Positions 1 through 9,358 are shown, numbered from the stretch's first letter. The stretch is 64,000 nucleotides of DNA from an uncultured Opitutales bacterium (GCA_937775295.1 CALKBZ010000008.1:1-64000); one strand, 5' to 3'. A program made the numbers and translations. The notes: generated by a model from the sequence alone, not told the origin.

Positions 1-14
1 GCGAGCTAGCTCGC
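1..14. repeat. 14-bp perfect palindrome at window edge
   Basis: The first 14 bases read the same on both strands (GCGAGCT/AGCTCGC). It lies in the short gap downstream of recF. It may be part of a longer inverted repeat cut by the window edge, so its role cannot be judged. Confidence 0.4.
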
Positions 15-76
15 ACGCCACGAAATAAATCACTCTACAGCTACGAAAAGCTTAGAGCCTAGAGCTGCTAGAGGTC

Positions 77-1150
77 TCACACCTGACGCGTAAATTGTCC
101 CTTTGCCACCTGCCAAATCGCCCAGTCCGCGCTCGCCTCCGGCAACTCAGTGCCGGTTGCGATGATCTGCAGCTCCGGGGGACAGGCTCGCCAAAAACCC
201 GCTTTACGATGCGGGTCGAGCTCGCCCAACACATCGTCCGCCAGCAATACCGGTGTCAACCCGAGGCTTTGCTGAAAGATCCGCGCCTGCGCAATCCGCA
301 AGGCCACGCACAAGCCGCGCTGCTGACCATCGGATGCATACTCCTTCGCCCCGCCGACACTCAGTGCTAGCTGAAAATCGTCACGATGCGGCCCCTTTTG
401 CGTCGAGCCCATGATCGTATCGCGCTTGCGACCATCGTGCAGCATACGACTGACCGATTCAACATCCTCACACGCAGCGTTGACTTTAAACTCCAATTCC
501 GGGCCTTCATCGGCCTCCGCAATATCGGCATACACCGAGACCAACACTTGGCGCAAACGCTGCACCCCGTCCTGTCGCTTGCTCGCCACAGCCACCGCAT
601 GTGGCGCAATCTCGGCCTCAAAAGCCGACAGCTCCGCCGCACTACCACCTTTTTTCAATAGGCGGTTTCGCTCTGCGACGCCACGATGATAATTACGCAG
701 CGCATGGTAATACTCTGGGTCAATTGCAGACAGCGTCAGGTCTACAAAGCGGCGACGCTCTGCCGGCGAGCCGCGCAGCAGCATTAAATCTGCCGAACTC
801 AGCGACACGACCGGAAAGCGACCAATAAAGTCACCCAGCCGTGACACACGCTCGCCATCAATCGTCACGCGCCGCCCTGACTTGCCAGACTGCACCTCCA
901 GCTCGGCCCGCCCTTCGACATCATGCTCGATCGAATAGACTGCGGTGAAGGCAGCGCTGCCCTGCCGCGGCAACGCCGACATACTCTGCGTACGAAACGA
1001 GCGTAGCGCGGTGACCAGCCCGAGCGCTTCCAACAAATTCGACTTCCCTTGCCCATTGGCGCCGAGCAGAAACGTGCGTCCAGCGCTCAGATCCAGCTCC
1101 GCAAACTCAACATTACGAAAGTCCTGCACACGAAGATTAAGGAAACGCAT
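77..1150 (-). CDS. recF: DNA replication and repair protein RecF
   Basis: 357 aa, the usual RecF length. It is an SMC-like ATPase that helps load RecA at single-strand gaps with RecO and RecR. The N-terminus has the RecF pattern LNLRVQDFRN, then a Walker A GANGQGKSN at about residues 32-40. The C-terminal third carries the ABC-type signature region (SDGQQRGL) and a Walker B-like LLADDVLGELD. It lies 15 bp downstream of a cysteine desulfurase on the same strand, so the two may be cotranscribed. The usual dnaA-dnaN-recF order cannot be checked because the window ends just past the stop codon. Confidence 0.95.
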   Translation of the reverse strand: MRFLNLRVQDFRNVEFAELDLSAGRTFLLGANGQGKSNLLEALGLVTALRSFRTQSMSALPRQGSAAFTAVYSIEHDVEGRAELEVQSGKSGRRVTIDGERVSRLGDFIGRFPVVSLSSADLMLLRGSPAERRRFVDLTLSAIDPEYYHALRNYHRGVAERNRLLKKGGSAAELSAFEAEIAPHAVAVASKRQDGVQRLRQVLVSVYADIAEADEGPELEFKVNAACEDVESVSRMLHDGRKRDTIMGSTQKGPHRDDFQLALSVGGAKEYASDGQQRGLCVALRIAQARIFQQSLGLTPVLLADDVLGELDPHRKAGFWRACPPELQIIATGTELPEASADWAIWQVAKGQFTRQV

Positions 1151-1165
1151 AAGTGCCAGACCAGG

Positions 1166-2311
1166 TTAAATAGAAATGACGGTCGAAGTCGAACCGTCCG
1201 CCTCGGAACTAAGCATCGAGCGGCATTCGGCCATGGCTGCGGCTAACGCCAGCCAATCCGCCACACTCGTCGCCCAACCAGAGCTCACACGCAGCACTCG
1301 CTGCATCGCATCTGCCGGCACGCCCATCGCAGCTAACACTGGCGACGGCCCCTGCTTGCCGGTCGAACAAGCCGAACCCGCTGAGACTAAAAAGCCGCGC
1401 TTCTCTAGGGCACGGATCCAGCGCACACTCGCAAACTCTGGCATGATTAACAGTGCCGTATTGCACAAGCGCTGCGCCGCAAGCCCAACCACCTCGACCG
1501 CCGGCAACACTTGGCCGAGTTCGACAAGAAACGCATCCCGACCCTGCGCAGAACCGCGCTCGACCGCTTGCAGAGCAGCCACCATTGCCAATATACCCGC
1601 GACATCCTCAGTGCCAGCACGATGACCAAACTCTTGAGCTCCACCAGTCAGTGACATAAACCCCGAATTCTCCGCTGGCAATAGACATAGGCCAACACCC
1701 TTTGGTCCACCGAACTTATGCGCTGCGCCGGTCAGAAAATCACAGGTTTGCAAACCATCGAGTGGTAACTTTCCGATCCATTGCGACGCATCACAATGAT
1801 ACGGCACCCCTTGCGCGCGACATGCTGTGGCGATTGCGGCCCAGTCGTTTAAAATACCAGTCTCATTATTTGCCGCCATCACGGAGACTGCAGCGAGTTG
1901 CCGTTCGTTCAAAACGTGCTGCAGTGCCGCCACATCGACCGCACCATTGCCATCCAGCGCCAGCCAAATCACGCGCTCACCGAAAAAATGCTGCGCCGCT
2001 GCCAGCACGCTCGGGTGCTCGGTGGGGCTCACGCCAATGCGCGTATTCGCTGGCAACGTCGCGGCCCAATGCGCGAAGATCGCATTATTCGCCTCTGTCG
2101 CGCCGGAGTTAAACACCACCCGCTCAGCGGCGACTGCAAATAAGCCCGCCACCACCGAACGCACTTCTGCCAAATGCGCATGCACCCGCGCCGCAGCACG
2201 ATACGGACTAGACGGATTGAGCCACAAGTCTTCTGTCGCCGACAGCCACGCAGCCTTTGCCTCAGGCCGCAGCGGTGCAGTCGCATTATAATCAAAGTAG
2301 CAGGTTTTCAT
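1166..2311 (-). CDS. Cysteine desulfurase family protein (NifS/IscS-like)
   Basis: 381 aa, fold-type I PLP enzyme that would take sulfur from L-cysteine as an enzyme persulfide. The N-terminus FDYNATAPL is the family hallmark (normally YLDNNATT). The PLP lysine is in GAAHKFGGPKG near residue 200, and a candidate persulfide cysteine is in SAGSACSTG near residue 325. There is no iscR, iscU or sufU next to it, so assignment to IscS, NifS or a tRNA-thiolation partner is not possible from context. Followed closely by recF. Confidence 0.88.
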   Translation of the reverse strand: MKTCYFDYNATAPLRPEAKAAWLSATEDLWLNPSSPYRAAARVHAHLAEVRSVVAGLFAVAAERVVFNSGATEANNAIFAHWAATLPANTRIGVSPTEHPSVLAAAQHFFGERVIWLALDGNGAVDVAALQHVLNERQLAAVSVMAANNETGILNDWAAIATACRAQGVPYHCDASQWIGKLPLDGLQTCDFLTGAAHKFGGPKGVGLCLLPAENSGFMSLTGGAQEFGHRAGTEDVAGILAMVAALQAVERGSAQGRDAFLVELGQVLPAVEVVGLAAQRLCNTALLIMPEFASVRWIRALEKRGFLVSAGSACSTGKQGPSPVLAAMGVPADAMQRVLRVSSGWATSVADWLALAAAMAECRSMLSSEADGSTSTVISI

Positions 2312-2355
2312 CGCTTAAATACTGAGTTCACACTGCCCTCACGTCAAAGCATCCA

Positions 2356-3126
2356 TCACGGAATCCGTAGATCTTGGCCGACCTTTAACGCATTTTCACT
2401 CGAAAGACGATCGCGATTCGCCTGATAAATATCAATCCAGCGCGACGGTGTGCCATACACCGCGCGACTGATACTACTGAGCGAATCACCCGACTTAACC
2501 GTATAGCTACGCGGCGCACTCGCTGGGTCCGGGGTTGGCGCAACCGCCTGCACTTGCGTCGGCGTGCGAGATCGTTGCCCTGTCACGGTGGCCTGCGCGG
2601 TCGGCACACGTCGCGCGCCACCCACCACATTCTGCAACTGTTGCACACGCTGCCGCGCAGCCGCCAACTCGCGCGTTAAACTATCATTCTCCAACTTTAA
2701 ACTCTTCACCAACTCCATCAGATCAATCCGGTCGAGCTCCCCTTGATACGGATGCGCCGGCAATTGCCGAGCGAACTCCTTCTGCGCCGTCTCGATCAAC
2801 TGGCGCACCTGCGTCGCCTGCGGCGACTGCGGCTTAAACTGCAAATAACGATCAAAATGATAAATCGCCTTCACCGGATCCTTCATTGAATTCAGGTAGA
2901 TATAGCCTGCCTCGAAATGAGACTCGGGCGCGTCACGGCGCGCATCAATCACCCGTAAAAAGGCACTCAGCGCCTCTTCTGTGCGCCCTTGGCCTTGGTA
3001 ATCCTTGGCCAATTGATACTGCTTCTCGTCAGTCTCGCCGACGACTTCGAGGCCATTAGGGGCACACGCGCAGAGCGCAATTAAAGCGAATAAAGATGCG
3101 ACTAGAGCGAATCGAGGCAGGAACAT
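2356..3126 (-). CDS. Lipoprotein with TPR-like, coiled-coil and LysM segments
   Basis: Starting at the ATG at 3126 gives 256 aa with a lipoprotein signal peptide ending in LCAC; the upstream start at 3171 would put 15 polar residues before it. After the lipid cysteine come a TPR-like helical region (about residues 30-110), a short coiled coil (about 125-155), a Pro/Thr/Gln-rich linker, and a C-terminal LysM domain (YTVKSGDSLSSISRAVYG). It is probably anchored in a membrane and binds peptidoglycan. Architecture resembles YbgF/LysM envelope proteins; a specific partner is unknown. Confidence 0.8.
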   Translation of the reverse strand: MFLPRFALVASLFALIALCACAPNGLEVVGETDEKQYQLAKDYQGQGRTEEALSAFLRVIDARRDAPESHFEAGYIYLNSMKDPVKAIYHFDRYLQFKPQSPQATQVRQLIETAQKEFARQLPAHPYQGELDRIDLMELVKSLKLENDSLTRELAAARQRVQQLQNVVGGARRVPTAQATVTGQRSRTPTQVQAVAPTPDPASAPRSYTVKSGDSLSSISRAVYGTPSRWIDIYQANRDRLSSENALKVGQDLRIP

Positions 3127-3486
3127 AATACAGAGACGTTTAGCAGTGATATGCCACCCTGCAACAAACAACTCACACCAATCTGAGTGTGATTGCGAAA
3201 GTTATCACAATAATCTCCGAAGACTCTGAACCCGTGGCGTCTGCGCTTGCGCAGGCCCATTTGAGCGACTCCCCCGGCCCCTGGCCGCCGCAAGCGACGA
3301 CGCCACGTGGCAACCTTTCCACCTTCCAACCTTCCAACCTTCCAACCTTCTCACCTTCCAACCTTCCAACCTTCCAACCTTCTCACCTTCCCTCCTTCCC
3401 TCCTTCCAACCTTCCCACCTTCCCCGTTCCAACGTTCCAACGTTCCAACCTTCCCACGTGGCAACCTGCCAACCTGCCCACTTATT
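3127..3486. repeat. Intergenic (AACCTTCC)n-type minisatellite
   Basis: The gap between the LysM lipoprotein and the enoyl reductase has no convincing gene. From about 3307 to 3478 it is a polypyrimidine tract built on the 8-bp unit AACCTTCC with variants (TCACCTTC, CTCCTTCC, AACGTTCC). It starts and ends with near-identical words, GTGGCAACC at 3307 and 3460. The tract is open in several frames, giving Pro/Ser/Phe-rich spurious ORFs. Strand asymmetry is extreme, with almost no G on the plus strand. Confidence 0.85.
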
Positions 3487-4467
3487 TTACAGCTTGAGCA
3501 AGACTTTCCCCAAGCGTGGCTGCTGATCATGTTTAATCGCCGCCTCGTATTCAGCGAACGAATACGTCGCCTCCACTGGTAACTTCAAGGTGCCATCGCG
3601 CATCATGCCATATACAGCACTCATCACTTGATTCAGCCCTTGAGATCCCGCCTTTTGACACCATTGATCCCACCAAAAACCAACTAAGCGCACATCATTA
3701 AAAATCAAAAATCGAGTAGGGAAGCGCACCAAGTCGCCGACCATACCGCCGAAAGTCACCTGCGTACCTCCCTCACCCAGCGCCTTAATCTGATCACTCG
3801 CGCTCTCGCCGCCGATTGAGTTGAGCGCCAATTGGATCGGCTCGCCGCCAGTCAACTCTTTGAGCTGCTTCGCCCATCCACTGCCTTCGATCACCACATG
3901 GTCGGCACCCAGCGCTTTAAGCGGCGCAATCAATTCCCCGCGGCGCACTTGACTGATGGTCTTGAAGCCCATCGTTTTCGCCATCTGAATCACTGCAAGC
4001 CCCACCGTCGAGTTACCCGCATTTTGCAGCACCCAGCTACCCGGCGCCAGATCGACCATTTTCTGCAACAAGCAATACGCTGTCGGCGGATTAATAAATG
4101 ACAAAGCCGCTTGCTCGATCGGCACATCAGCCGGCACCCGCAGCAGATCGGCCGCGGCCATGCAAGCGGTCTCCTGCCAAGTGCCTGCTTCAGGGAAACG
4201 CACACGGGCCCCAACGCCCACACTGCTCACACCACGTCCCAGCGCTTCGACCACGCCGACGCCCTCGCGCCCAGCGACTGCAGGCAACTCACGTAAACGG
4301 CCATAGCTACCACCAATCATACCATAGTCCGACGGGTTAATCGCGGCAGCCAAGAGCCGCACCCGCACTTCCCCGACCTGCGGCTCCGCCTGCGGTACAT
4401 TCTCCAGCCGTAGTACTTCTAGAGGCAGGCCAAACTCATGGTGACAGATTGCTTTTTGTTGTGTCAT
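3487..4467 (-). CDS. MDR-family 2-enoyl thioester reductase-like oxidoreductase
   Basis: 326 aa from the ATG at 4467 (MTQQKAICHHEFG); a longer start at 4560 adds 31 residues that do not fit the family. It resembles mitochondrial ETR1/MECR trans-2-enoyl-thioester reductases: AAAINPSDYGMIGGSYG with the catalytic-position tyrosine, PAVAGREGVGVV, and the Rossmann-side motif NAGNSTVGLAVIQMAK. It would use NADPH to reduce enoyl chains in fatty-acid metabolism or act on quinones; the sequence alone does not separate these. No structural zinc cysteines are seen, as expected for MECR-type MDRs. Confidence 0.8.
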   Translation of the reverse strand: MTQQKAICHHEFGLPLEVLRLENVPQAEPQVGEVRVRLLAAAINPSDYGMIGGSYGRLRELPAVAGREGVGVVEALGRGVSSVGVGARVRFPEAGTWQETACMAAADLLRVPADVPIEQAALSFINPPTAYCLLQKMVDLAPGSWVLQNAGNSTVGLAVIQMAKTMGFKTISQVRRGELIAPLKALGADHVVIEGSGWAKQLKELTGGEPIQLALNSIGGESASDQIKALGEGGTQVTFGGMVGDLVRFPTRFLIFNDVRLVGFWWDQWCQKAGSQGLNQVMSAVYGMMRDGTLKLPVEATYSFAEYEAAIKHDQQPRLGKVLLKL

Positions 4468-4616
4468 AACCCAATATAATGCCCCACTCATTGTTCTGCG
4501 CAAAGGATTTCGATCATTCCATTTTACGAAACCAGCATCCGTAGTTGCCTCGATCAGCAACTATCCATTTCACTCTCTAGACTTGTTTATTTTGATAGCT
4601 TAAAACTTCGTGTTCT

Positions 4617-4719
<103 letters not shown>

Positions 4720-4743
4720 CTTTCCACTTTTAGACTTTGCTCC

Positions 4744-4847
<104 letters not shown>

Positions 4848-4858
4848 TTTCTAAACTC

Positions 4859-7027
4859 ATGCAAAATCCATTTTTACAAAAAGACTTTCACATCCGCTGG
4901 TCCACCCTCACTTCCGACCACATCGAGGCGGACATCAGTAAGGCATTGATCGATGCCCAAGCCGCAGTCGATAACGTTGCCGCACGCAGCGCCGATGCTG
5001 CCGAGACATTAACCTACGCGAACACCATTGCCGCGCTCGACGACGGCCTTGAAACGCTCAGCCACGCTTGGGGCTTGGTCAGTCATCTCGAATCGGTGAA
5101 CAACAGCCCCGAACTGCGCGACGCCCATAACGCGATACTGCCCAAAGTTACTGAGTTCTTCTCCAGCATTCCACTCAATGAGCCGCTCTGGAAAACACTC
5201 AAAGCCTTTGGCCAAAGCACCGCCACCGATCAACTCACCGCCACCAAGCAGCGCTACATTCACGAAACGCTCGCCGACTTCCGCGAGCAAGGTGCCGACC
5301 TACCACCCGAGAAAAAAGCCCGTGCCGCTGAAGTGCAAAAACGCCTCGCCGAGATCACCCAGAAGTATTCGGAGCACAGCCTCGACGCGACCAACGCGTG
5401 GGACAAGATCATCACCGACGAAGCCGAACTCGCCGGTCTGCCAGCGTCCGCCATCGCCGCTGCAAAACAAAACGCTGCTGCAAAGGGCCACGATAGCGCA
5501 TGGCGCTTTACCCTGCAGGCTCCCTCACTCATCCCGGTCCTCACCTACGCCGAGAGCGACTCTCTGCGCCAAGAACTTTGGCAGGCCTACGCTGCAATCG
5601 GGCGCGGCAAAGAATTCAACAATCAGGAACTCGTTCGCGAGATCCTCGACCTACGCTACGAATTTGCCCAACTCGTCGGCCAAGAGAACTTCGCCGATCA
5701 CGTCACCGCCCGCCGTATGGCAGCCTCTGGCGATGCCGCACTCAAATTCGGCGAAGCCATTTTCGACAAGGTACAGGCTCAATTAATCGATGAGGTCACT
5801 GCGCTGCGCCAATTTAAAGCCGACAGTACCGATCAACCCCGCGACCTTCTCGAACCATGGGAGGTCGGCTACTGGGCAGAGAAGCAACGGCAAGCCAACT
5901 ACGACTTCGACGAAGAGGCCCTGCGCCCTTACTTTCCGATTGATCGGGTGATCTCCGGCATGTTCGACATCGCTCAACAGATTTTCGGCCTCCGCATCGA
6001 AGAACGCGAAGTCCAATTTATCGCCGAGGGGACGCGCTCGGCGTCGGCCACCGAAGCAAAATCCGAGCCCTCAGCTCAGCACTCCAGCCTCAAGTCTCAA
6101 GTCTCCTCTTCTCCGCTCTCAGCCCTCCCCGAAGTCTGGCATGAAGAAGTCAAATTCTACGACCTGTTCGATGCCGAATCCGACGAACAACTTGGCTCCT
6201 TCTACGCCGACTGGCACCCACGCGAGCCCAAACGCGGGGGGGCATGGATGAACTATCTGCTGAGCGGCAACCGCGACGCTTCGATCGGCCCTCGCACACC
6301 ACACCTCGGCCTCATCTGCGGCAACCTCACACCATCGGTTGGCAATCAACCCGCCTTACTCAATCATCGCGAAGTCGAGACGATCTTCCACGAGTTTGGC
6401 CACCTGTTGCACCACCTATGCGGCGAAGTCGAAGTGAAGGGACTTAATGGCGTGAACGTACCTTGGGACTTCGTCGAACTGCCCTCACAGATTCTGGAAA
6501 ACTGGTGCTGGGACCGCGAAAGCCTCGACCTGTTCGCCCGTCACCACGAAACTGGCGAGCCCATCCCGCAGGACTTGTTCGGCAAAATGCTGGCCGCGCG
6601 CAATTACATGAAAGCCAGCGGCAATGCTCGACAACTCTCGTTCGGCAAAATGGATCTCGAGCTACACATCAACTGGCCCACATCTCACAACAAAGACATC
6701 GACGCGTTCATCAAAAAGCAACTCGCCGGCTACAGCGCCGACTACAAGACCGAGCCGAAATCGAACGTCTTCAATTTCAGTCATCTGTTCAGCAGCCCGA
6801 CCGGCTATGCTGCTGGCTACTACAGTTACAAGTGGGCCGAAGTGCTCGACGCCGACGCCTTCACTCGCTTTCAAAAAGAAGGCATCCTCAACGCCACGAC
6901 TGGCCGTGCCTTCCGCAACGAAATCCTCGCCAAGGGCAACTCCGAAGATCCCGCACAGCTATTCAAAAACTTCATGGGCCGCGCCCCCGATCCAGATGCC
7001 TTGCTCAAACGCGACGGCTTGATCTAG
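4859..7027 (+). CDS. M3 family oligopeptidase A-like metallopeptidase
   Basis: 722 aa from the ATG at 4859 (MQNPFLQKDFHIRW). An upstream frame from 4703 only translates the repeat element. It is a thimet-type zinc oligopeptidase that would degrade cytosolic peptides and signal peptides; E. coli OpdA (PrlC) is about 680 aa. The HExxH motif is IFHEFGHLLHHL near residue 510, with the third ligand glutamate in the following VELPSQILENW region. Residues of about 396-420 are an Ala/Ser/Gln-rich insertion (nt 6040-6125) between conserved strands where OpdA has a short turn, and its DNA looks like intergenic repeat. No obvious operon partner. Confidence 0.92.
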   Translation: MQNPFLQKDFHIRWSTLTSDHIEADISKALIDAQAAVDNVAARSADAAETLTYANTIAALDDGLETLSHAWGLVSHLESVNNSPELRDAHNAILPKVTEFFSSIPLNEPLWKTLKAFGQSTATDQLTATKQRYIHETLADFREQGADLPPEKKARAAEVQKRLAEITQKYSEHSLDATNAWDKIITDEAELAGLPASAIAAAKQNAAAKGHDSAWRFTLQAPSLIPVLTYAESDSLRQELWQAYAAIGRGKEFNNQELVREILDLRYEFAQLVGQENFADHVTARRMAASGDAALKFGEAIFDKVQAQLIDEVTALRQFKADSTDQPRDLLEPWEVGYWAEKQRQANYDFDEEALRPYFPIDRVISGMFDIAQQIFGLRIEEREVQFIAEGTRSASATEAKSEPSAQHSSLKSQVSSSPLSALPEVWHEEVKFYDLFDAESDEQLGSFYADWHPREPKRGGAWMNYLLSGNRDASIGPRTPHLGLICGNLTPSVGNQPALLNHREVETIFHEFGHLLHHLCGEVEVKGLNGVNVPWDFVELPSQILENWCWDRESLDLFARHHETGEPIPQDLFGKMLAARNYMKASGNARQLSFGKMDLELHINWPTSHNKDIDAFIKKQLAGYSADYKTEPKSNVFNFSHLFSSPTGYAAGYYSYKWAEVLDADAFTRFQKEGILNATTGRAFRNEILAKGNSEDPAQLFKNFMGRAPDPDALLKRDGLI

Positions 7028-7189
7028 CAACCAAAGTTCGCTCGCAAATCGTCGGCATAGTGGCCTTTGCATGGCTGGGATTGACCAACAAATCGGTTGA
7101 CGACTTACGTACCCGCCGTTGCTCGCCGCGCCTGAGGCACTGAAAGCTATGCCGCACCAGCGCACTGGCGCATCAACCATCAGGGCCCC

Positions 7190-7237
7190 CTGGACTGCGT
7201 CTATCTAAACACCAGACGCAACCCCGACATAGTCCAG
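7190..7237. repeat. Nested inverted repeat between convergent genes
   Basis: Outer arms CTGGACT (7190-7196) and AGTCCAG (7231-7237) enclose inner arms GCGTCT (7197-7202) and AGACGC (7214-7219). All arms are perfect. It sits in the gap between the convergent oligopeptidase and exonuclease genes, so it could act as a transcription barrier, but no T-run follows either arm. Confidence 0.5.
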
Positions 7238-7291
7238 CCGGAGATGCTGAAAGAGGGTGAGGTATGGACGCGTCCGACCGAGCGGAAAGGC

Positions 7292-7762
7292 TTAGCTCCG
7301 TAAATGCCGCAGATACAGCTCAGCGCACGCACGCGCATCGGACAGCGCATCGTGGTGATCGAGCGGGATTGCATGCTCATCACAGAGCACATTGAGCTTC
7401 TTTTTGTAAATTTTATAGGTGCACTGTGGCTCGTAGCTCGGCTCGGCCATGCCGTAGAATTCCAGCGTCTTGCGCAGGCAGGAGAAATCAAACGCGCCAT
7501 TATGAGCCACCAGAGTGCGGCCTTCAATATAGCCACGAATCTGTGGCCAGACGGCATCGAAGGACGGCGCATACATGGTATCGTCCTCGGTCAGTCCATG
7601 CACATTGGTATTCCAGTAGCTGTAGGTATTCTCCGGTGGCTGCACCAAAAGGCTCAGCTGCTCGACCACCTGCCCCTGCTCAACGCGGACGAGTCCGATC
7701 TGGCAAATACTGGAGCGCGCAGGCTGCGCCGTTTCAAAATCAATCGCGGTAAAGGTAGGCAT
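7292..7762 (-). CDS. DEDDh 3'-5' exonuclease (DnaQ-like)
   Basis: 156 aa from ATG 7762; a GTG three codons upstream is possible. It is a single-domain exonuclease of the RNase T/DNA polymerase III epsilon superfamily: ExoI motif AIDFETA, ExoII HNGAFDFSCL near residue 90, and ExoIII HDALSDARACAEL near residue 140 with catalytic His and Asp. The wording VGLTEDD and YSYWNTNVHGLT matches the short stand-alone exonucleases common in many phyla. Likely role in repair or RNA trimming; substrate unknown. Confidence 0.87.
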   Translation of the reverse strand: MPTFTAIDFETAQPARSSICQIGLVRVEQGQVVEQLSLLVQPPENTYSYWNTNVHGLTEDDTMYAPSFDAVWPQIRGYIEGRTLVAHNGAFDFSCLRKTLEFYGMAEPSYEPQCTYKIYKKKLNVLCDEHAIPLDHHDALSDARACAELYLRHLRS

Positions 7763-7878
7763 AGCGACCACAGAGCGACCAGAATTCTGCTAAGGCAACC
7801 GCTATCTACTGCGAAAATGGCCATCCAAATCACATGTCTCATCTTGACTGCATTCAATTTTGATGCTTTGATGCTTTT

Positions 7879-8151
7879 ATGCGAACGACCGTCACATTAG
7901 ATGCAGATGTCGAACAATACATCCGCACTGCCTGCCAGAAACGACGCAAGAGTTTCAAACGCGTCCTCAACGATGCGCTGCGCGAATCGCTCAAACCAGC
8001 AGACAAAAGAAGAGAACTACTGCCCCCCCGAGCAATGGGACTGACAGTGGGCGTCGATCCACGCCGTTTAAGCGATTTCGCGGATGAGTTAGAGGCGGAT
8101 GCATTCCTCACGACTGAGAATCCAGCAACCTACAAAGGCACAAGCAAATGA
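7879..8151 (+). CDS. VapB-type antitoxin
   Basis: 90 aa. The N-terminus MRTTVTLDADVEQYI is a ribbon-helix-helix DNA-binding strand typical of VapB antitoxins; the C-terminal half (ADELEADAFL) would wrap the toxin. It overlaps the PIN-domain gene by 4 bp (ATGA), the standard VapBC arrangement. A direct repeat TTTGATGC-TTTGATGC sits immediately upstream and could belong to the autoregulatory operator. Confidence 0.85.
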   Translation: MRTTVTLDADVEQYIRTACQKRRKSFKRVLNDALRESLKPADKRRELLPPRAMGLTVGVDPRRLSDFADELEADAFLTTENPATYKGTSK

Positions 8152-8579
8152 TCCTACCAGACGCCAATCTACTGTTATATGCCGTCAACACTGACAGCAT
8201 AGACCACAGTAAATCTCTAAAATGGTGGCAGGACTTAATCGAAAGCGACGCTGCCATCGGACTCTACACTGGCGTCGTCTTTGCTTTTGTGAGGCTATCC
8301 ACCAATCGTCGCGTCTTCGCACAGCCACTCACCACCCAAGAAGCATTTGCCTATCTACACAACTGGCTGAACTTCCCCGCCGTCAGTTTGATTGATGCCG
8401 AATTAGAAGACCTCGCCACAACCGAAGCGCTACTCACCGCAGCTGGCACAGCCGCCAACCTCGTTAGCGATGCACAAATAGCCGCAGCCGCTTTGCGACT
8501 CAATGCCACCGTTCACAGCGCCGATGCCGACTTCGCACGTTTCCCAAAAGTCAAATGGTTCAATCCGCTCGACCGTTAA
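8148..8579 (+). CDS. VapC-type toxin, PIN-domain ribonuclease
   Basis: 143 aa PIN domain: N-terminal acidic residue in LPDANLLLYAVN, a central Glu/Asp (DAELEDLA), SDAQIAAAAL near residue 105 and SADADFARF near residue 123. These provide the four acidic residues that bind Mg2+ in VapC ribonucleases, which cut tRNA or rRNA. Translationally coupled to the antitoxin. It lies next to a decayed sulfatase gene, consistent with a laterally exchanged accessory spot. Confidence 0.87.
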   Translation: MILPDANLLLYAVNTDSIDHSKSLKWWQDLIESDAAIGLYTGVVFAFVRLSTNRRVFAQPLTTQEAFAYLHNWLNFPAVSLIDAELEDLATTEALLTAAGTAANLVSDAQIAAAALRLNATVHSADADFARFPKVKWFNPLDR

Positions 8580-8652
8580 AAGGCACAAGCTCCCCGGACA
8601 CTGCACGATTGGAATTCTAATACGCGGAATGCGCGTCTCCCGCCCTCGGCCT

Positions 8653-8985
8653 TCAACGAGACACACTGCGCCCTGATTTCTTGTAACGCTCAAGCAGCGC
8701 CTTCAACTCCTTCACGAATTCAGTATTTTCCGCCTGTAGATTGGTAGTCTCCGCAGGGTCGTTCTCCATATCGTAAAGCTAAACTGGCGGTATGCCCTTT
8801 GGTCCTTTAGTGCGACCACCAGAACCAGAGCCGAGAATCAATTTCCAGTGATCTTTGCGTATCGCAAACATACCACTCACCGAATGGTGCACGGTCGCTT
8901 CACACAAGGATCCCCCCTGATGCTGTCCTCCAAGAATCGGCAGAAAGTTCACACTATCTTCAGCGGCACATCCGGGCACCTCTTA
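8653..8985 (-). pseudogene. Arylsulfatase C-terminal fragment, decayed
   Basis: Reading minus from about 8985, the frame gives PGCAAEDSVNFLPILGGQ, then MFAIRKDHWKLILGSGSGG, then KGIPPV, an in-frame TAG at the codon where a glutamine is expected, then LYDMENDPAETTNLQAEN and a stop at 8653. This is the conserved C-terminal end of type I sulfatases (AIRxGxWKLI ... LYDLxxDPxExxNL). The catalytic N-terminal two thirds with the CxPSR motif are absent, and another in-frame stop lies just upstream. It is therefore a non-functional relic of a polysaccharide-sulfatase gene, a very common class in Verrucomicrobiota. Confidence 0.85.
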
Positions 8986-9352
8986 AAACAATAGAAATAC
9001 CAGTTTCCCACTTTTACCCGCCTCAGCCAATGCTGCCGGAAAGTCACGTGCCATGCGAGCTTGCTCAATTCGACCGGTGCACTAGCCAAAAAGATCCGAA
9101 TAGTAAGAATATCAGGGAAAGCAAAATAATCGATTCATCCGTATTGAGTGAGGCTCTAAGACGGACGACTTATTCCATTTATTCCCCTTTGAACGTCCAA
9201 CGTTGACGGAGGTATGCCGGAGATGGCGTAGCAACCACAACGCGCATTCACTTTGAAATTCGTTCAAAGTTGAGCGTTCGATATTTGACGTTTCTAGCCA
9301 TCACGATTGCTATACGAATTTTTGAATCCGACACGCTACTAGTATAATCCGC

Positions 9353-9358
9353 GACTTT
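9353..9358 (+). promoter_or_regulatory. Candidate -10 box for the ABC/AttH operon
   Basis: Perfect TATAAT in the sequence CTAGTATAATCC, 52 bp before the ATPase start codon. No strong -35 hexamer is present at 16-18 bp spacing. An inverted repeat CGTAA-GCT-TTACG follows at 9371-9383 in the presumed leader. Confidence 0.35.

Noticed and set aside
5178-5786. 202-aa ORF inside the oligopeptidase
   Set aside because: Shadow frame of a well-supported M3 peptidase, with Ser/Pro/Arg composition typical of out-of-frame GC-rich DNA.
8983-9054. A separate small gene encoding 23 aa (MARDFPAALAEAGKSGKLVF...)
   Set aside because: Too short and in a decayed region; kept only as a possible thioredoxin-like scrap in the findings.
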